From Amblyornis subalaris (taxonomy: Eukaryota; Chordata; Aves; Passeriformes; Ptilonorhynchidae), in contig JACAXG010000051.1 in NCBI GenBank assembly GCA_018881555.1, forward strand, positions 5,133,546 through 5,197,545: a stretch of DNA of 64,000 nucleotides, written 5' to 3'. This document shows positions 12,461 to 25,100 of this stretch, piece by piece. The notes beneath the pieces are model-generated. The model was not told where the DNA came from and made no database searches. It saw only the letters and a list, made by a program, of their open reading frames with translations. Each line of letters opens with the position of its first letter. The first letter of the stretch is position 1. A program made the position numbers and the translations under genes.

Positions 12461-13762
12461 AAAGTTCACATTCCTCATCTTTCTGATACACAGAAAAAGT
12501 GTCTAAAGCATAATTGTTAGGTAATTATGATAAAACTCTGAAGTTCTGTGGATCCTCAGTTTCCACTCTTTTTTTTAATCACAGTGTTTCTAATCACCCA
12601 AATAAAAGGGTGACAAAATACTTTGATACTATATATGGAGGCTTATCATCAGGAGGATTAGATCCCTCATAGATTTGGAGAGGAGTCTGCATAAGATCTT
12701 GAAAATTATCATCATTCTCGTGATACAGAGGAGTCTGAAACATTTGGTTGAACACCTCTCTGTCTTTGGAAAGATGTGGGGTAATTTATTCATATCTTCC
12801 AGAGAAAATGAAATATGTTCTCTTCTCTTAATAGCTCAAGAGAATGATTAACAGCAACCATTAAATAAGTTAAACATTTTCAAATCATAGGACTGGATCA
12901 TTGGAATAGATTTGGCTGTGAACTACTGGTCTGGAGTCAGAGCTACTAACTGGCCTCATTCATTTGAAATGAAACAGAAAAAGAGAGAGAGATGGGTGTA
13001 TTACTCAATCAAAAAATTTTTATGAGACGGTGATCTTGTATGTCTTTGGAAGAACAAAAAAGTATAAGCTTCAGCTCATGTCATATACTTCCAATTAAAA
13101 TAGAAAAAAAATACAAAACAGTACACCTATTGCTAAATATTGAGTATAGCTTGGTTAAACACAAGAAACACAAGAAAATGTATTTCAAAATAGAACAGGT
13201 GAAGAGAAAAGCTAATACTATGATCAGCAGAATGATTAGACTATCATGTGGTACCTTGCTGAGCCTAGCAACAAAAAGATGAAGGGCATAAAACTGTGGC
13301 ATTTAGAACTGTACAAATATTTCTTAGGAGAAGAGCAGGGTAAATACTTTGGGAAGGAGTTTGACCATTGACAATAAATGATAAATTGACCTAAGGGTTA
13401 ATATATACTAGGTGGATATGGGGAAAAGTTGGCACAAACTTCTAATAATAACAGTGAGGAAAAAACTCAAATTGCTTTTAATTTGGTGATCAATACGCAT
13501 ACAGAAGCACTGTATAGTTTGATAGACTGTGACAGCTGGAATGGGCCAAGGGCATTCCTTCCAGTTCTCTGCTACTTACTTGTTCATTAGAACAACTGGC
13601 ATTTTTTTGTTGCACCAAAATTTAAGAAAGGTTAAGACTGTGAACTCTGAAAGCACTGATAAGAGAGCTTGGCTTTCATTGTAGGCAGCAGCTGAGAATC
13701 ATATGGGATAAAATCAGTAAAGATAGTAGCAGAATTAATGACAATTAGTATAGTTTAATAAT
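12461..13762. other. AT-rich non-coding stretch, nothing recognised
   Basis: No element identified. The overlapping frames on both strands near 13040-13300 have lysine-rich or hydrophobic compositions expected from AT-rich DNA. Confidence 0.5.
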
Positions 13763-14275
13763 GAACAGCTTTTATCAAACAAATGGTGTCTTTCTGATGA
13801 GATTACAGTTGGCTTAGGATAGTAACTAGGAATTTACAATATAGCTAGAGACAGAACACAGAGATATTTGTCTTAAGATGCCATAAAAAGCAATGTTCAC
13901 AAACCCCATATTTGTTATATTAAATACTCATTAGTCATGTGCTTATAGTTTACTGTACTTACAAAATGCTTATAGTTTACAGACTCTTCTGCTAGTGCAT
14001 CCATTGGGGACCAGTGTTGTTCAGTGTCTTTATCAATGTTCTAGAAGAAAATATAAAATCAATACAGATAAATATAGGGGTGACATGAACATTGGTAGAG
14101 CAATAAATAATAACAGAGGCAGTTTAGTAATAAAGTTCACTATGTGTCATTTGGTAAAGATATGGTAAGGTTAATTTGAACATATACAAGGTCATATAGT
14201 AAGAAAAAGAGAATTTAGGTCGTATTTAAGGAATAGGGAATAGTTATTTGGAAAGCATGGGCTTGGACAAGGCCT
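13763..14275 (+). mobile_element. ancient CR1/L2-clade LINE ORF2 remnant
   Basis: Codons at 14005-14046 read WGPVLFSVFINVLE, the reverse-transcriptase motif that CR1/L2-clade LINEs have as (L)GPVLFN.FINDL. About 200 bp upstream, CTTTCTGATGAGATTACA fits the 'FFDEIT' region of the same domain. Downstream, TCATTTGGTAAAGATATGG, CAAGGTCATATAGTAAG and the end at GGGCTTGGACAAGG match the order of the post-RT region. The frame is broken by many stops and indels, so this is a fossil, clearly older than the CR1 tails elsewhere in the window. The exact subfamily (CR1 versus L3-like) cannot be decided by eye. Confidence 0.65.
13940..13980 (+). repeat. 27-bp tandem duplication
   Basis: TGCTTATAGTTTAC occurs at 13940-13953 and again at 13967-13980, giving a period of 27 bp with about one and a half copies, inside the LINE remnant. 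Confidence 0.8.
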
Positions 14276-14839
14276 TAGAATAAAACTAAATGTGAATGCG
14301 TTTTGAGTTTGTTAATTTTTAATATACAAAACCTATATATTAAAATAAAATTATTTAGTTTCAAATGCTTTCATTTTTAATTCAATCCCAATTTTGAAAT
14401 AGAAGGGATTTTTATTTGATTAGAATGTTTGGTTTGGAGGAAATAAAAAGTATTAAACATGTCAGAGGAAAGTTTGGAATTAAACATTATTTTTAAACTA
14501 AAAAATCAAAATGTTTCAAATTCTGCAAGTCTGAAACTTCTGGGGCTAAAGTTTAGACATCATACTGCTCTTTTAGCTGCTCTCAAAAGTTTCTCTGAAT
14601 TGGATATATTAACACTATGGACATATTTGTGCTTGAAACCTTGTTTCATGATATTCCAGTATCATCGTGAAGTCTTTCTATAATTCAGGTCATGCTCCAT
14701 GTATGAGAACATAATGCCTTGTGTGTTAGGTCCTTACTGAGATACATCAGCTGACTTTGTAAATAATTACTATTTCTAAGAGAAGCCCTTTACCTTCCAG
14801 GAGATAACTCTAGAAACATAAAGAATGTAGGATCCTTTT
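14276..14839. other. AT-rich non-coding stretch, nothing recognised
   Basis: No element is seen. The first 150 bp may be further decayed LINE sequence, but this cannot be supported. Confidence 0.5.
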
Positions 14840-14844
14840 CTTAC

Positions 14845-16613
14845 AGTCCTGGGTTGATGCTGGATGAATGCCTGTTGCCTCATCAAGGCGGCCCTATCAC
14901 TCCTCTCCGCATCTGGATAGAGGAGAAAAAATATAATGAAAGGGTCATGGGTTATTTTAAAGATGGGGAGAGATCACTCGCTAGCTACCATCCATCATGG
15001 GCAAAACAGACTTGATTTGGGGAAATTAGTTAATTTATTAACAATCAAATCAGAATAGGAAAATGAGAAATAAACTTCAAGTTTTATTTAAAACACTTCC
15101 CCCTAAAACACCTTCCTCCTACTTCTCTCTTCTTACCCCCTCCACCCCTCCCTTTTTCCCAGGCTCAACTTCAGTCCCAAATTATCTACCTCCCCCACTG
15201 CAGCGCACAGGGAAAGAGAGAATGGGCTTGTAGTCAGTTCATCACATGTTGTCTCTGCTTCTCCTTCCTCCTCAGGCTCTTCCCCTGCTCCAGCATGTGG
15301 TCCCTCCCACGGCAGACAGTCCTCCATCCCTTCTCCAATGTGAGCCTTTCCCACAGGCTGCAGCTCTTCATGAACTGCTCTAGTATGGATTCTTTCCATG
15401 GGGTGCAGTCCTTCAGGGACTGACTCTTCCAGTGTGTGTCCCTCAGAGGGTGTCAGAGACAGGATATAGTTTGTTTCAAGACATCTTGAGGTGCTTGGAA
15501 TTGTGGGGAAGGGGGTGGGTTGGGCTCCAACTTGGTGGGGCAGTGCCCTGCTCCCATACCCCAGCCCTGCTGTACCTGTCCATCAAGAGACACTGGAGAC
15601 AGCCCCTCGGTGTCCCCTTACCCTCCCCGCGTGGCCGAGACAGGAGAGGTCCCACCTGGAGGGTCAGGCCCGGGGGTGGGGCCAAGGGTTTCAGAAGCCC
15701 TTGCCAGGGGGCGTTTTCTTTCTTTTTCCCCTACCTCAATCTTGGAGAAGTTCACCGCTAGAACCCTAGGAGTTGGCAGCTATGTCTGTTTTTCTATATC
15801 TGTCCTATCTTCCAGTTTTCCTCCCTTTCTTCTTTTTCTAACTTTCCTCTCACGGAACATAACATCAAATGGGCTGTAAGGTTTTTCTATGTTCAATGAA
15901 CTAAGTTTGTGCTGGAAAAAGTGATGTTGTGTACCCTTTACTCTTTTGCCAATGTCCCCTAATTTTCTGTAGTTCTGCCAGTAAACTTTCGTGTGTTATT
16001 TTTAGCTCTTGCGAAAATTTTGGTTGAATTTTCTCTTTGCACCTACCCGGAGAAGAGAATCTTGGTTCAGTCCCAGGTTTTTGGGTAACCTGGGGCATAA
16101 TAGGGGGTCACAAGTCCTACCAGCAAAGTTGTTCCAGCATGGACTACTCTCTTCAGGGTCATAGGTCCTGCCAGGAGCCTGCTCCAGCATGGGCTTCATC
16201 ACAGACAAGTATTCACCTCCTCCAGCATGGGATACTCCATGGGCTGCAGGGGCACAGCTGCCTCACCATATACACTCACGTACTGCAGGGGAATCCCTGC
16301 TCCTGTACCTGGACCAGTTTTCCCCCCTTAGTTCTTCACTGACCTTGGTGCCTGTGGAGCTTTTCTTCTGACATAGTCTCACTCCTCTCTCATTGCTGCA
16401 GTGGCAAGGGTTTTTTTTCCATTCCTAACTATGTTCTCCCACAGGCACTCCCACTGTTGCTGATGGGCTCAGCCTTGGCCAGCAGTGGGTCCAATCTTGG
16501 AGCTGGCTTACATTGGCTCTTTTGGACATAGTGGGAAGCTTCCAGCAGCTTCTCACAGAAGCCACCCCCTGTAATCCCCTGTTACCAAATCCTGGCCACA
16601 CAAACCCAATACA
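14845..16613 (-). mobile_element. ERVL-type LTR (family A) split by an insertion
   Basis: On the minus strand the element starts TGTATTGGGTTTGTGTGGCC (16613 downward) and ends near 14845 in a degraded form of the family terminus (CAACCCAGGACT where other copies have CAACCCACTACA). CTTAC flanks both ends (14840-14844 and 16614-16618), a 5-bp target duplication fitting ERVL. A minus-strand AATAAA lies at 15083-15088. Between 15451 and 16101 the LTR is interrupted. The left flank (CAGTGTGTGTCCCTCAGAGG) and the right flank (GGGGGTCACAAGTCCTACC) are adjacent in the family pattern, so the insert arrived later. Without it the LTR is about 1.1 kb, complete at both ends, with no internal genes: a solo LTR. 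Confidence 0.85.
15451..16101. mobile_element. unidentified insert of about 650 bp inside the LTR
   Basis: This segment has no counterpart in the LTR family. Its first half (to about 15760) is GC-richer than its surroundings and contains CpGs. The second half is AT-rich and ends with a perfect hairpin, CCCAGGTT (16072-16079) and AACCTGGG (16087-16094), with a 7-nt loop. Left and right host flanks both end in a G run (AGAGGG and TAGGGGG), so a short target duplication is possible but cannot be fixed. Overlapping frames of 60-119 codons exist on both strands without recognisable domains. It could be a second LTR or an internal ERV fragment. Family and orientation are unknown. Confidence 0.55.
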
Positions 16614-16618
16614 CTTAC

Positions 16619-18485
16619 CACTTGTTGACTTAGCTTACTCTGTCTGCTAAGCCAGGAAGATTAAAAGAGAAAGAGTCAGGCCATGCAGCATAGCTTATAG
16701 GTCCTGCTGTTGGATGAAAGCAGTTGGCAGTATCTGGGACTAGACATTTGTTAACCTAATAACAGCTGCCTTTTTTCATAATAGGAGTCTTCTTGCATCA
16801 TTCATGCAGCTCTCTCATGGGAGCACCTACCTCCCAATTTAATAACTTCTGGTTATTTTACATTTGGAATTATTTATAAATCTGTATAATATAATGCAAA
16901 TTTATGATAATAATAGCCAAATAAAGCTGACAGTTAAAAAAGGAAAATAGTGAGTATTCTGTATTTTTAAAATGGACCTTTTTATTGTTAAGTGTGTCAC
17001 AGCCCTGCAGTGTTCTCAAAGTTCCACCACTGATCTTGGCACAGAATGCTGATTACATTGCACCAATGTCAAGGAAATGCATAGTAGCAAAAGAATGCAT
17101 TTTAAAATGTTTCAGCTATATTGTTTTAGTCGAAACCTGAAATAGTCACTTTGCAAATAAAGTTTCTAGGTGCAAACTTGCAGGCTACTGAAGCTATTTT
17201 CTTGTGAGTGGTCCAGGACTTTGCCAAGTGTTAATCTCACAGCTGCAGTGGTTGACCGTTCCTTTTCCTTAGCCTGCTAGACCTCAGTATATTTTTCACT
17301 CCCTTTCCAATGGTCCATGCTTCTGGACTGTCTCAAGGAAGGTAACATATTTTCTGGTTCTTTCTCTGTTTTAATTGCTGTCTCATGCTGTACTCATGGC
17401 AACTTTCTGTCCTTTCCTCATTCTCATAGAATATTTCAGTTCTTTCACTTCCTTTGCTTTTTTAATATGCTTATTGTTTCTAATGTCTTATTGCTGGTAT
17501 CAAACTGAGATATCAATGTAAAGAGTAGTGCACTTAAAGCCAGCTCTCCCTTGTTTCACCCGCTTGAGTCTTGTACCTTGTTTCCTTGTCTGGGCTGTTC
17601 TCCATGCCATATGTTAGGCCCATGTAATAGCAATCTCTTTTCAGCTTTAAAGCTGATGGTCTTTGTTTCTTGTCTTGCTAGGCCTGAAAAATGAGGGTTT
17701 TATTCCCCATCAACCACTTTTATTTACTTTGGTTTGTGCAACCACTGTCTCCAGACGTTGCCTTTATTCTTGAGTATACTGCTACTAAAGCCTTTATTCA
17801 TGTTTCAGTTATGCTAGGGCATCCTGGAAATTAAGCATGTCATTAAGTGTCTTCTAGCATCAAAATCTAAAATAATTTCCAAATAATTTATAATACTTTT
17901 TCTTTTGACAAAGTGGAAAACAAAAACTTAATATCTATTTGTTTTAAGGGATAAAGCTATAAAGTGCAACAAAAAGCCCCAAAATTTGATAATGCAATGA
18001 GCATAATTACAAAACAGCATTTTATTCCCTTATTTATTGTGTCCATAGTTTGAGTACCCAGGTTGCTATATCTTCCTACTCAGTAGAGAGAGCTAAGAGA
18101 TTTGTACAAACATCCCTTTGTTATTTTTCTCCTCTGGGCTTGCTCTCCTTAGAGACTGTATGACCTTCTTTGGGAAATGACTGTTTGGTTTGTGTGTCTA
18201 AAAATGCTTCATACATTGCTAGCACTATCAGAAATAAATAATAAGATCCACAAAAGGTCTCAGAGACTTTCAGCCTACCCTATAATGAATCATGATCATG
18301 GTTACAGACAGGACCAGGACATACATTGTATGTATGTAAATCATATGTAAATCTCAGCTGAACTCCAAATGCAGGGCATGAGTAGAATTTAGATCTTTGT
18401 TGAGAAGCACATACATAAAAGATTAAATATGTGACAGAGCAGTTTGAAAAGATTAAGAACCATTAGAGGTTATATGGAAACAAAA
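16619..18485. other. non-coding stretch, nothing recognised
   Basis: No transposable element, RNA gene or coding frame can be supported. Confidence 0.5.
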
Positions 18486-19042
18486 TGTCATGGTTTAACC
18501 TGGCAGGCAGCAAAACACCACACAGCTATTTGCTCACTCCCCCCACAGTGGGATGAGGGAGAGAATTGGAAAAAAAAGGTAAAACCTGTTGATTGAGATA
18601 AAGTCAGTTTAAAAGGACAGAAAAGGGAAGAGAAAATAATAATAATGATGACAGCATAAAAAACAAATGATGACCAATGCAGTTTCCTGCCATCCACTGA
18701 GTGATGCCCAGCCTGATCCCAAACAGCAGGTTGCCACCGCCCCAGCCAGCTCCCCTCAGTTTTATTGTTCAGTGTGGTGCCATGTAGTTTGGGATATCCC
18801 TTTGGTCAGGTGGGGTCAGCTGTCCCAGCTATGTCCTGCCCCAGCTTCTTGTGCAGCCCCAGCCTACTCACTGGTGTGGTGGGGTGAGGAGCAGAAAAGG
18901 CCTTGACTTTATGTAACCCCGGTTTAGCAACAACTAAAACATCAGTGTGTTATCAACCTTGTCCTCATCCTAAATCCAAGCCACAGCACTGCTCCAGCTA
19001 CTAGGAGAAAAAATTAACTCTACCCCAGCAGAAATCAGGACA
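18486..19042 (-). mobile_element. solo ERVL-type LTR (second family)
   Basis: The + strand begins TGTCATGGTTTAACCTGGCA and ends GCAGAAATCAGGACA, both diagnostic ends of a common avian ERVL LTR in reverse orientation. In between are the expected blocks CTCACTCCCCCCACAGTGGG, TGTTGATTGAGATAAAGTC, GGGTCAGCTGTCCCAGCT, CAACAACTAAAACATCAG and CAGCTACTAGGAGAAAA. The length (557 bp) is that of a full LTR. Flanks are CAAAA (18481-18485) and AAAAA (19043-19047), a near-identical 5-bp duplication in A-rich DNA. No internal region is attached. Confidence 0.92.
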
Positions 19043-19047
19043 AAAAA

Positions 19048-21577
19048 AAGCATAATAAGGTATTTAAGAAACATAGATAAGAAATTAATTGACTCACATT
19101 CTGTGATAGATGGCAGAATTTAATTATTGATAAAATAGATTAACAACTGAGTATAAAAATAGGAGAAGGGTTTGATTTAAAAATGAAAGACCTAGAAAAA
19201 GATAGTACCTAAAACTACACAGAACACTTAAATTTCAGCCCTTCTGAGATCCAATATTAAAATCCTGCTATGTAGGCATTTTTCATTTTAATTTTTTTGT
19301 TCACTTGGTATTTCTGATTTTTAGTTATTGTTGTTTGCTCCCCATCTCTGTCCACATGATGGTTTTACCTCCCTGAAATACCTGCAGGAAAAACCACAGT
19401 GCTACCACACACTTGGCCCAGGAAACCTGGTCCAGGCTCACTGAGGCTCTCTAGGTCAGGGTGAGAGCCAGGGTGAGAGAGGGCCATGGCTGGCAGTAGG
19501 GAATGGCAGGTTACTCCATCTGCTTTTCCCAGTTGCTTTGGTATTTCTGTTTGTGCGGTGTGGGTGATAGCAAGTCCTTTCCTTTAGACCTGTAGAATTT
19601 GGTTAGAAGTTGGCAGTTGGGAGACAGTTAACTGGAACAGAACTTTCTTCTAAAGGTTTTGTTTTGGTTTTTTTCTTAAATTAAATTTTGTTTCCTATTT
19701 CAGGATTACACTTGAGACCATCCTACAAACCCTCCTCTTTGCATAATTTTTGCTGCTCTAATTAATTCTCTTCTTTTCTTCTCTTCTCTAGTCTTCCATC
19801 TCTCCTCCCTTCTGAAACTGGATCAAATAATAGAGGCAGGCTTCCAACTTCGTTGTTTGATGTGCTTTTATCACAAAATGAAGCAAAAATAAAAAGTGTG
19901 ACTTTCTTATTATGATACTGTTGGTTGCTAAAATGAGGTCTCTGTGAAAAACTTGAGATTTTAAGATACCAATCAGCCATGTGATAAAACCTCTCACTCT
20001 CCAACACATGCCAAATCTTAGAAACACACCTGTTGTTGTTATATTAGTTTTAAGAACTCAGAGATGAAGGGTATAAAGTATCTCAGTCACCAAGCAGACT
20101 GCAGGATAATCCATTAATCCAGAGAGATGAAAGGAAATGCAGATTTTATGCCCTCTTGAGAGTGGCAGCCTGTCAAAAAATAGATCCTTCTGCTCAGCTT
20201 GCCCGAAAAAGAGAGAAAAGAGAGAGAGAAAAGGTCTCTATCGCAGAGACGCAAACACACATACATGGACACAATGAGAATATCTGTGCTGCAGCAGTAC
20301 ATTAATCAACACTCCTGGTACAAATCAATGCCAAAACATATATTGATACATACCTCTATTTCTTTTATGATGAGAAAGTGTATTTGGGGGAGAGAGAAGG
20401 GAAGTAATTCTCTTTGCACTCTAAAATACAGGATGAAAAAATCCTTTAGGGTATCTAACTGATAAAAATCAGAAGAGGAATATTTTCTGTTATGCAAAAT
20501 AAACATTTTCTTTGCAACATCCACTAAAAATAAAAATTGCAGAATACAATTGTTTTAGAGGAATCTTAAGGTATCTTATTCAAATTACAAACATGGTCAA
20601 TACACAAAACTCAAGTGTTGCAGGGGTTTTGGGGGTCAGATTCTGCTCCTTTTATGTGAGTCAAATGTTTCCTTGCAATTAGTAAGTGTCAATAAAAAGA
20701 GACTAAGACAAATTTGGACCTGCATTTTGTGATGTAATCATACACTTTGATCTGAACCCCACATGTATATGACAGATTCTTTTTACTGGAGAAAGTGACA
20801 ATATTACTTTGAGCACACNAAAGCAAACCTGTGTGATCATCCCGTTTCTTCAGCTGCCTTGCATTTAATCTATTTTTTATCCTTTATGTTCACAGGGTGC
20901 AGAAGGTGAAGGTGAGGATGGAAAAGCATATCAGGCAAAATGTGGACAGAGTCAGCAGTAAAAGAAAAAAATGCATGCTGTCCTCTACCGTGCAAAGCAA
21001 GCATAATCGCTGACAGAAAGAAGTTTGCACTTTTGGTAGGGAAAAAAAGAAAACAAGAAAAATTCTTTAAAAAACACAATAAAAAATCTGAAAAAGAAAA
21101 GATATTGCTTTCCATTTCATGGCATAAATTATGATTAACTGTGACTTGAACACATTGTGTCAATACTTCTACATTTTCCTGGGCTGTAATTTGCATTCTG
21201 TAGGTCTTCATTTTGTATTTTAGACTGAGTACTGCCCATTCTCTGAGACAATCTATCTCATGATCACAATCAAATGATAACAAATATTTAAGCAAACAAT
21301 TATTACTTTAGTTCAAAAGCACAGTAAATTAAACAAATTCCTTTGAACTTTCAGTAATGAATTAGTGAATACACACATATAGTACTGCTAGTGTTCCTCC
21401 ATTCAATAGATGCAACTGTGTATATATAACTGTGCATAGTGTTTACAAGTCTTCTTTTTATGAAATACATTGAAAATCTGACCAACCTACCTTTAGGTGG
21501 GGACTCTGATCTGCTGGGGAAGAAGAGTCACAATTCACAATATGGACACTGCTTTTAGAAGATGAGATGCTAGAAAC
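19048..21577. other. non-coding stretch with pyrimidine and purine tracts
   Basis: Contains a 24-bp pyrimidine run at 19766-19789 followed by TAG, resembling a 3' splice site, and a purine-only GA-rich run near 20204-20236. The 141-codon minus frame (20870-21295) has no recognisable domain. N at 20819. No repeat family identified. Confidence 0.5.
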
Positions 21578-21581
21578 GAGG

Positions 21582-22145
21582 TGTTAGAAATCAGCTTCAC
21601 TGTGTTAGGAAGCAATGGAGCGATAGGAAAAAGAAAGCTTTATTCTGCACTTGAGAGAGGGAGGGGGGTTATCACTGTCCCAAGGAGACACATGGGGAGG
21701 CACCCAGTGCACATGTTGCCAGATAGTAGAATCCAGGACGCTTTTACCTCGTTAAACCCTTTCTTATATTGCCTTGCAATAACATTGCTGCTTCTGAATT
21801 CTCAAAGAAGCACCACAATTTCTTTCTGGCCCCTTATCCTGTATGTAGCTTGGTTGACCTTCAGCTTCTGTCGCTCTTGGAAGCAGCAGAGGACTTGACC
21901 AGATAAGGATACACAGGTAGGATCTCCAGCTTCCTGCAAGGAAATGAGTGTGGTCACAGCTGCACTGCTTGCCTGCTGGTCACAGTGTGGCTGGATTGCC
22001 ATGGCTGTGTAGTACTGAAAGAGGTTTCATGCTCTGCAAACTCTCTAGGCAAAATCAGTTTCCTTAAATACTGTGTTAAAGAGAAGATTTGATATGGCAT
22101 GAAATACCCACTGTAAGGATAATTATGAGAGTCCCATGAAAAACA
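21582..22145 (-). mobile_element. probable solo LTR, ERV1-like
   Basis: Read on the minus strand, the segment has LTR order: TATAAG (complement of 21763-21768), AATAAA (complement of 21639-21644) about 125 bp downstream, and a terminus GCTGATTTCTAACA. On + the ends are TGTTAGAAATCAGC and GAAAAACA, i.e. TG...CA. GAGG flanks both ends (21578-21581 and 22146-22149), a 4-bp duplication as in class I ERVs. A 4-bp match is weak evidence, so the far boundary (22145) is tentative. The signal order and terminus at the 21582 end are more secure. Confidence 0.55.
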
Positions 22146-22149
22146 GAGG

Positions 22150-25100
22150 TCACAGAACACTTATTCCTTAGTTGTGTCCATGGGTTTTTTAAGGCATTTC
22201 AGAAGAACAAAGTGTTAAGAAGAGATTTCAAACAGAGCAATGATATGGCTTTTAGTATATTTATGAAGAGAAAAAGGCACAAGGTGGGGAAATTATGAAG
22301 GCTCTACAATCCCAGAGTATTAGTATTTTATGTTAATATTCATCCCATTATGCAGAAATGCAAAATTAGACTTAACTTCTAAGTTAAGAATGCTCTGAGG
22401 CTTCTACAAAGATAGTGAAACTACAAACATTAAGATAAAGACAATACATAGCTGCAACACTTTTTAATGATTATTTATTAAAACATCAGTGCAGGTCAAA
22501 TAATAATTGAACGAATACAATTTCAGAAAATACTGATTAAGCCATCTGTAATGCATATGGACGCAATGACTTAATTTGGCTGTTGTGTACCTCACTACCT
22601 CACTGGCATACCTCTTGCCAATGAGGTGGGTAAAATGATATGCTATGATATTCAGTTCCTCTTCGTGCCTTCTTTGCCTTGAAATTGATGGTAATTATCA
22701 GGAAAAATGGTTTCTGAGCAAACCCAGTTTCATAAGGACTCAGTAGAGTTACAAACACCACCCTCACTTCAGGTTTTTGTTTTTTACCTTAACATTCCAG
22801 TTACTGTGGAAAAACATTACTTCTATTACATAGAAAAATATGTGCAAAGGCAAAAGAGACAGAGCACTAGGTGTATGCAGATTCTGAGGAGCAGGAAGCA
22901 CCTTCCTTTTTTGAAAGTATTTATAGGGGGGACTTGTATATAAATGCTTTCTGCTTAAGGGAATTTAAGTCCACCTCCATTCTGGCGGTAAAATTGTCAA
23001 GTCATTAAATTATAGTCCATACCTGAATTTGGGAATACAATTCTCTCCTACTGCTGGTGCTGTAGATTAGGTCTGAGGAGTCAAAATACCATTTTCCAGG
23101 TGTTCTGCAGTGAGTTGCTCTCAGTCTGTCCTGTTGAAGAAAATCCACTTTGTGTAGTATACTGAAATATTTATTGAGAGTAATTCTGTGACCTGGTTAG
23201 GACATAAAAAAAAACCCAACCTACTTTCTGCTTGGTTCATATGAACAGCAAATGTTCTTCCATAATTAATATTTAATTTACCACCCTCACGTAAGAAGTG
23301 AGTGATCTTAAATCCCATCCCTAGTTCAGTGCATGTTTAATTAGGTATGCAAAGTGAAATTGCCCTGGTAAACAAGAATTAAAGCTCCTCCTCTTTGAAC
23401 GGGTGGTTTGGACTATCCTTTTGAAGGGGTCTACCAGTTCAGATGGGTCAAAGGTGCAAACCAGATCAAGATGCCTGTCTTTTGGTGGGCTCTATTTTCT
23501 TCAGCATTAAGAGGTTATTTGTACTAGGATTTTGTCTTCAGATCAGGAGTGTATTTTTCAAGCGACTCTCCCAGTCGCCTCTAGTTCCTGTGCATTGGTT
23601 CACACTGAAATACAAAACCTGTATCAGGCTGCACACAGGAAGTCAGTTCAGAGGGTCAAAGCGACATTAATCTGAAGTAGCAACCCCTGAAAGTCATCCA
23701 GCATAAATGCAAAGCCCTAACTGCTGTTTCTCTGTACAAATTTGCAGTTACTCGACTGCACTTCTTCCTAATGCAGACATAGCTTTAACTTCACCTTTGC
23801 TGCAAGAGTGATTTTCTTTTTTCAGTGACTTCACCCTACACGCGAGTCATTTAGAAGGGACCAAACCCACAATTTCTGACATTTCCACTGGTTCTAAAAA
23901 TGAAAAGACTGGATTTATTTAAATTATAACATGCTTTTGCTAAATTTGCGGATTCAGTTTGCCCCATAAAAGGTTAACATGCAAATTTGCAGCCCTAGTT
24001 GAATTATAATTCTATGCACAAACATTTGCACCTGTACTATATTTTAGGAATAAAAATCAGCAAACTATCTGGATTGACGCTCTAATTTTCAGTATAGAAA
24101 TGCTTTCAGTATAAAACAGCATCATGTGCAAGACCAACCAGCTGTTTATGGTGAGGGGATAAGAAGGCTGACAATACAGTTTTTAAACTTCTTTAGGGAA
24201 TGCAAAGTCTTTTCTTAACAAATTCCTAGATATTATCTTCTGGGACACGCGTAATGATCACGAGTTGTTGACTAATCGTAGACTGCCAAAAATATGGTTT
24301 AGAATTGTTTATCCAATGCAATTTCTCAGATAATTCTCTTCCAATGTGGAGGCATTTTCTGTCTTGATTATTGATAAGAGGCACTAGCTGCTGGGTTTTC
24401 TATTAGTGATATTCCAACACACAATATTACTTTTATTAACGGTACAACCACCACTATATTTTGGGGTTCAAGCCATGGACTGCAGCCATCTCCAAAAAGA
24501 TGTGAAGCTAAGCAAGTGAAGAATGAATGAATTACATCAGCTACAAATGCACCATTCACCCAAATGCTGCAAGCAATTAATTTCAAATGCTATTCTAATG
24601 AATCATATTCATACTTCTAAAATGAACCAATGTGGAACCTGCCAACTTCTTTCCAGAACAATCTTTGCTATGAGACAACATTGAACATGCAGAGGCTTCT
24701 GAAACAAGTTCAGAAAAGCATTGGGACTATTAGAAGTAGTTTGAAATATGAGTGCTCAGATAGGTCTTAATGGAAAATTCATGCAAATTATTTCTGGATT
24801 TCTTGACTTCATTTTTTTCCCTCTAAGATATTAACTATTTTAATATAGCCTTCTTGCTGAATTACAAGCAGGGCTCATTTTTGCTGATTATTTATTTCTT
24901 TGGCTCCTACTTGTAGCACAGCTGAGCTTTACTTTATTTTAAGCAATCTTTTTTACTTCTTCAAATCTCACACTCAGTGCACTCTTCTGCGTGATCTGAA
25001 TAGATTTAATTGGACCTTACTGGTGCTGATATTGAATAAATGTAAATTTAAATAAAAAAAGAGGAAGGACTAGAGTAAAAGGTTTGCCAAATTGCATCCT

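Noticed and set aside
19766..19793. 3' splice site (24 pyrimidines followed by TAG)
   Set aside because: The downstream frame closes after about 33 codons without any known domain and no matching donor or exon chain was found. Transcript data could reopen this.
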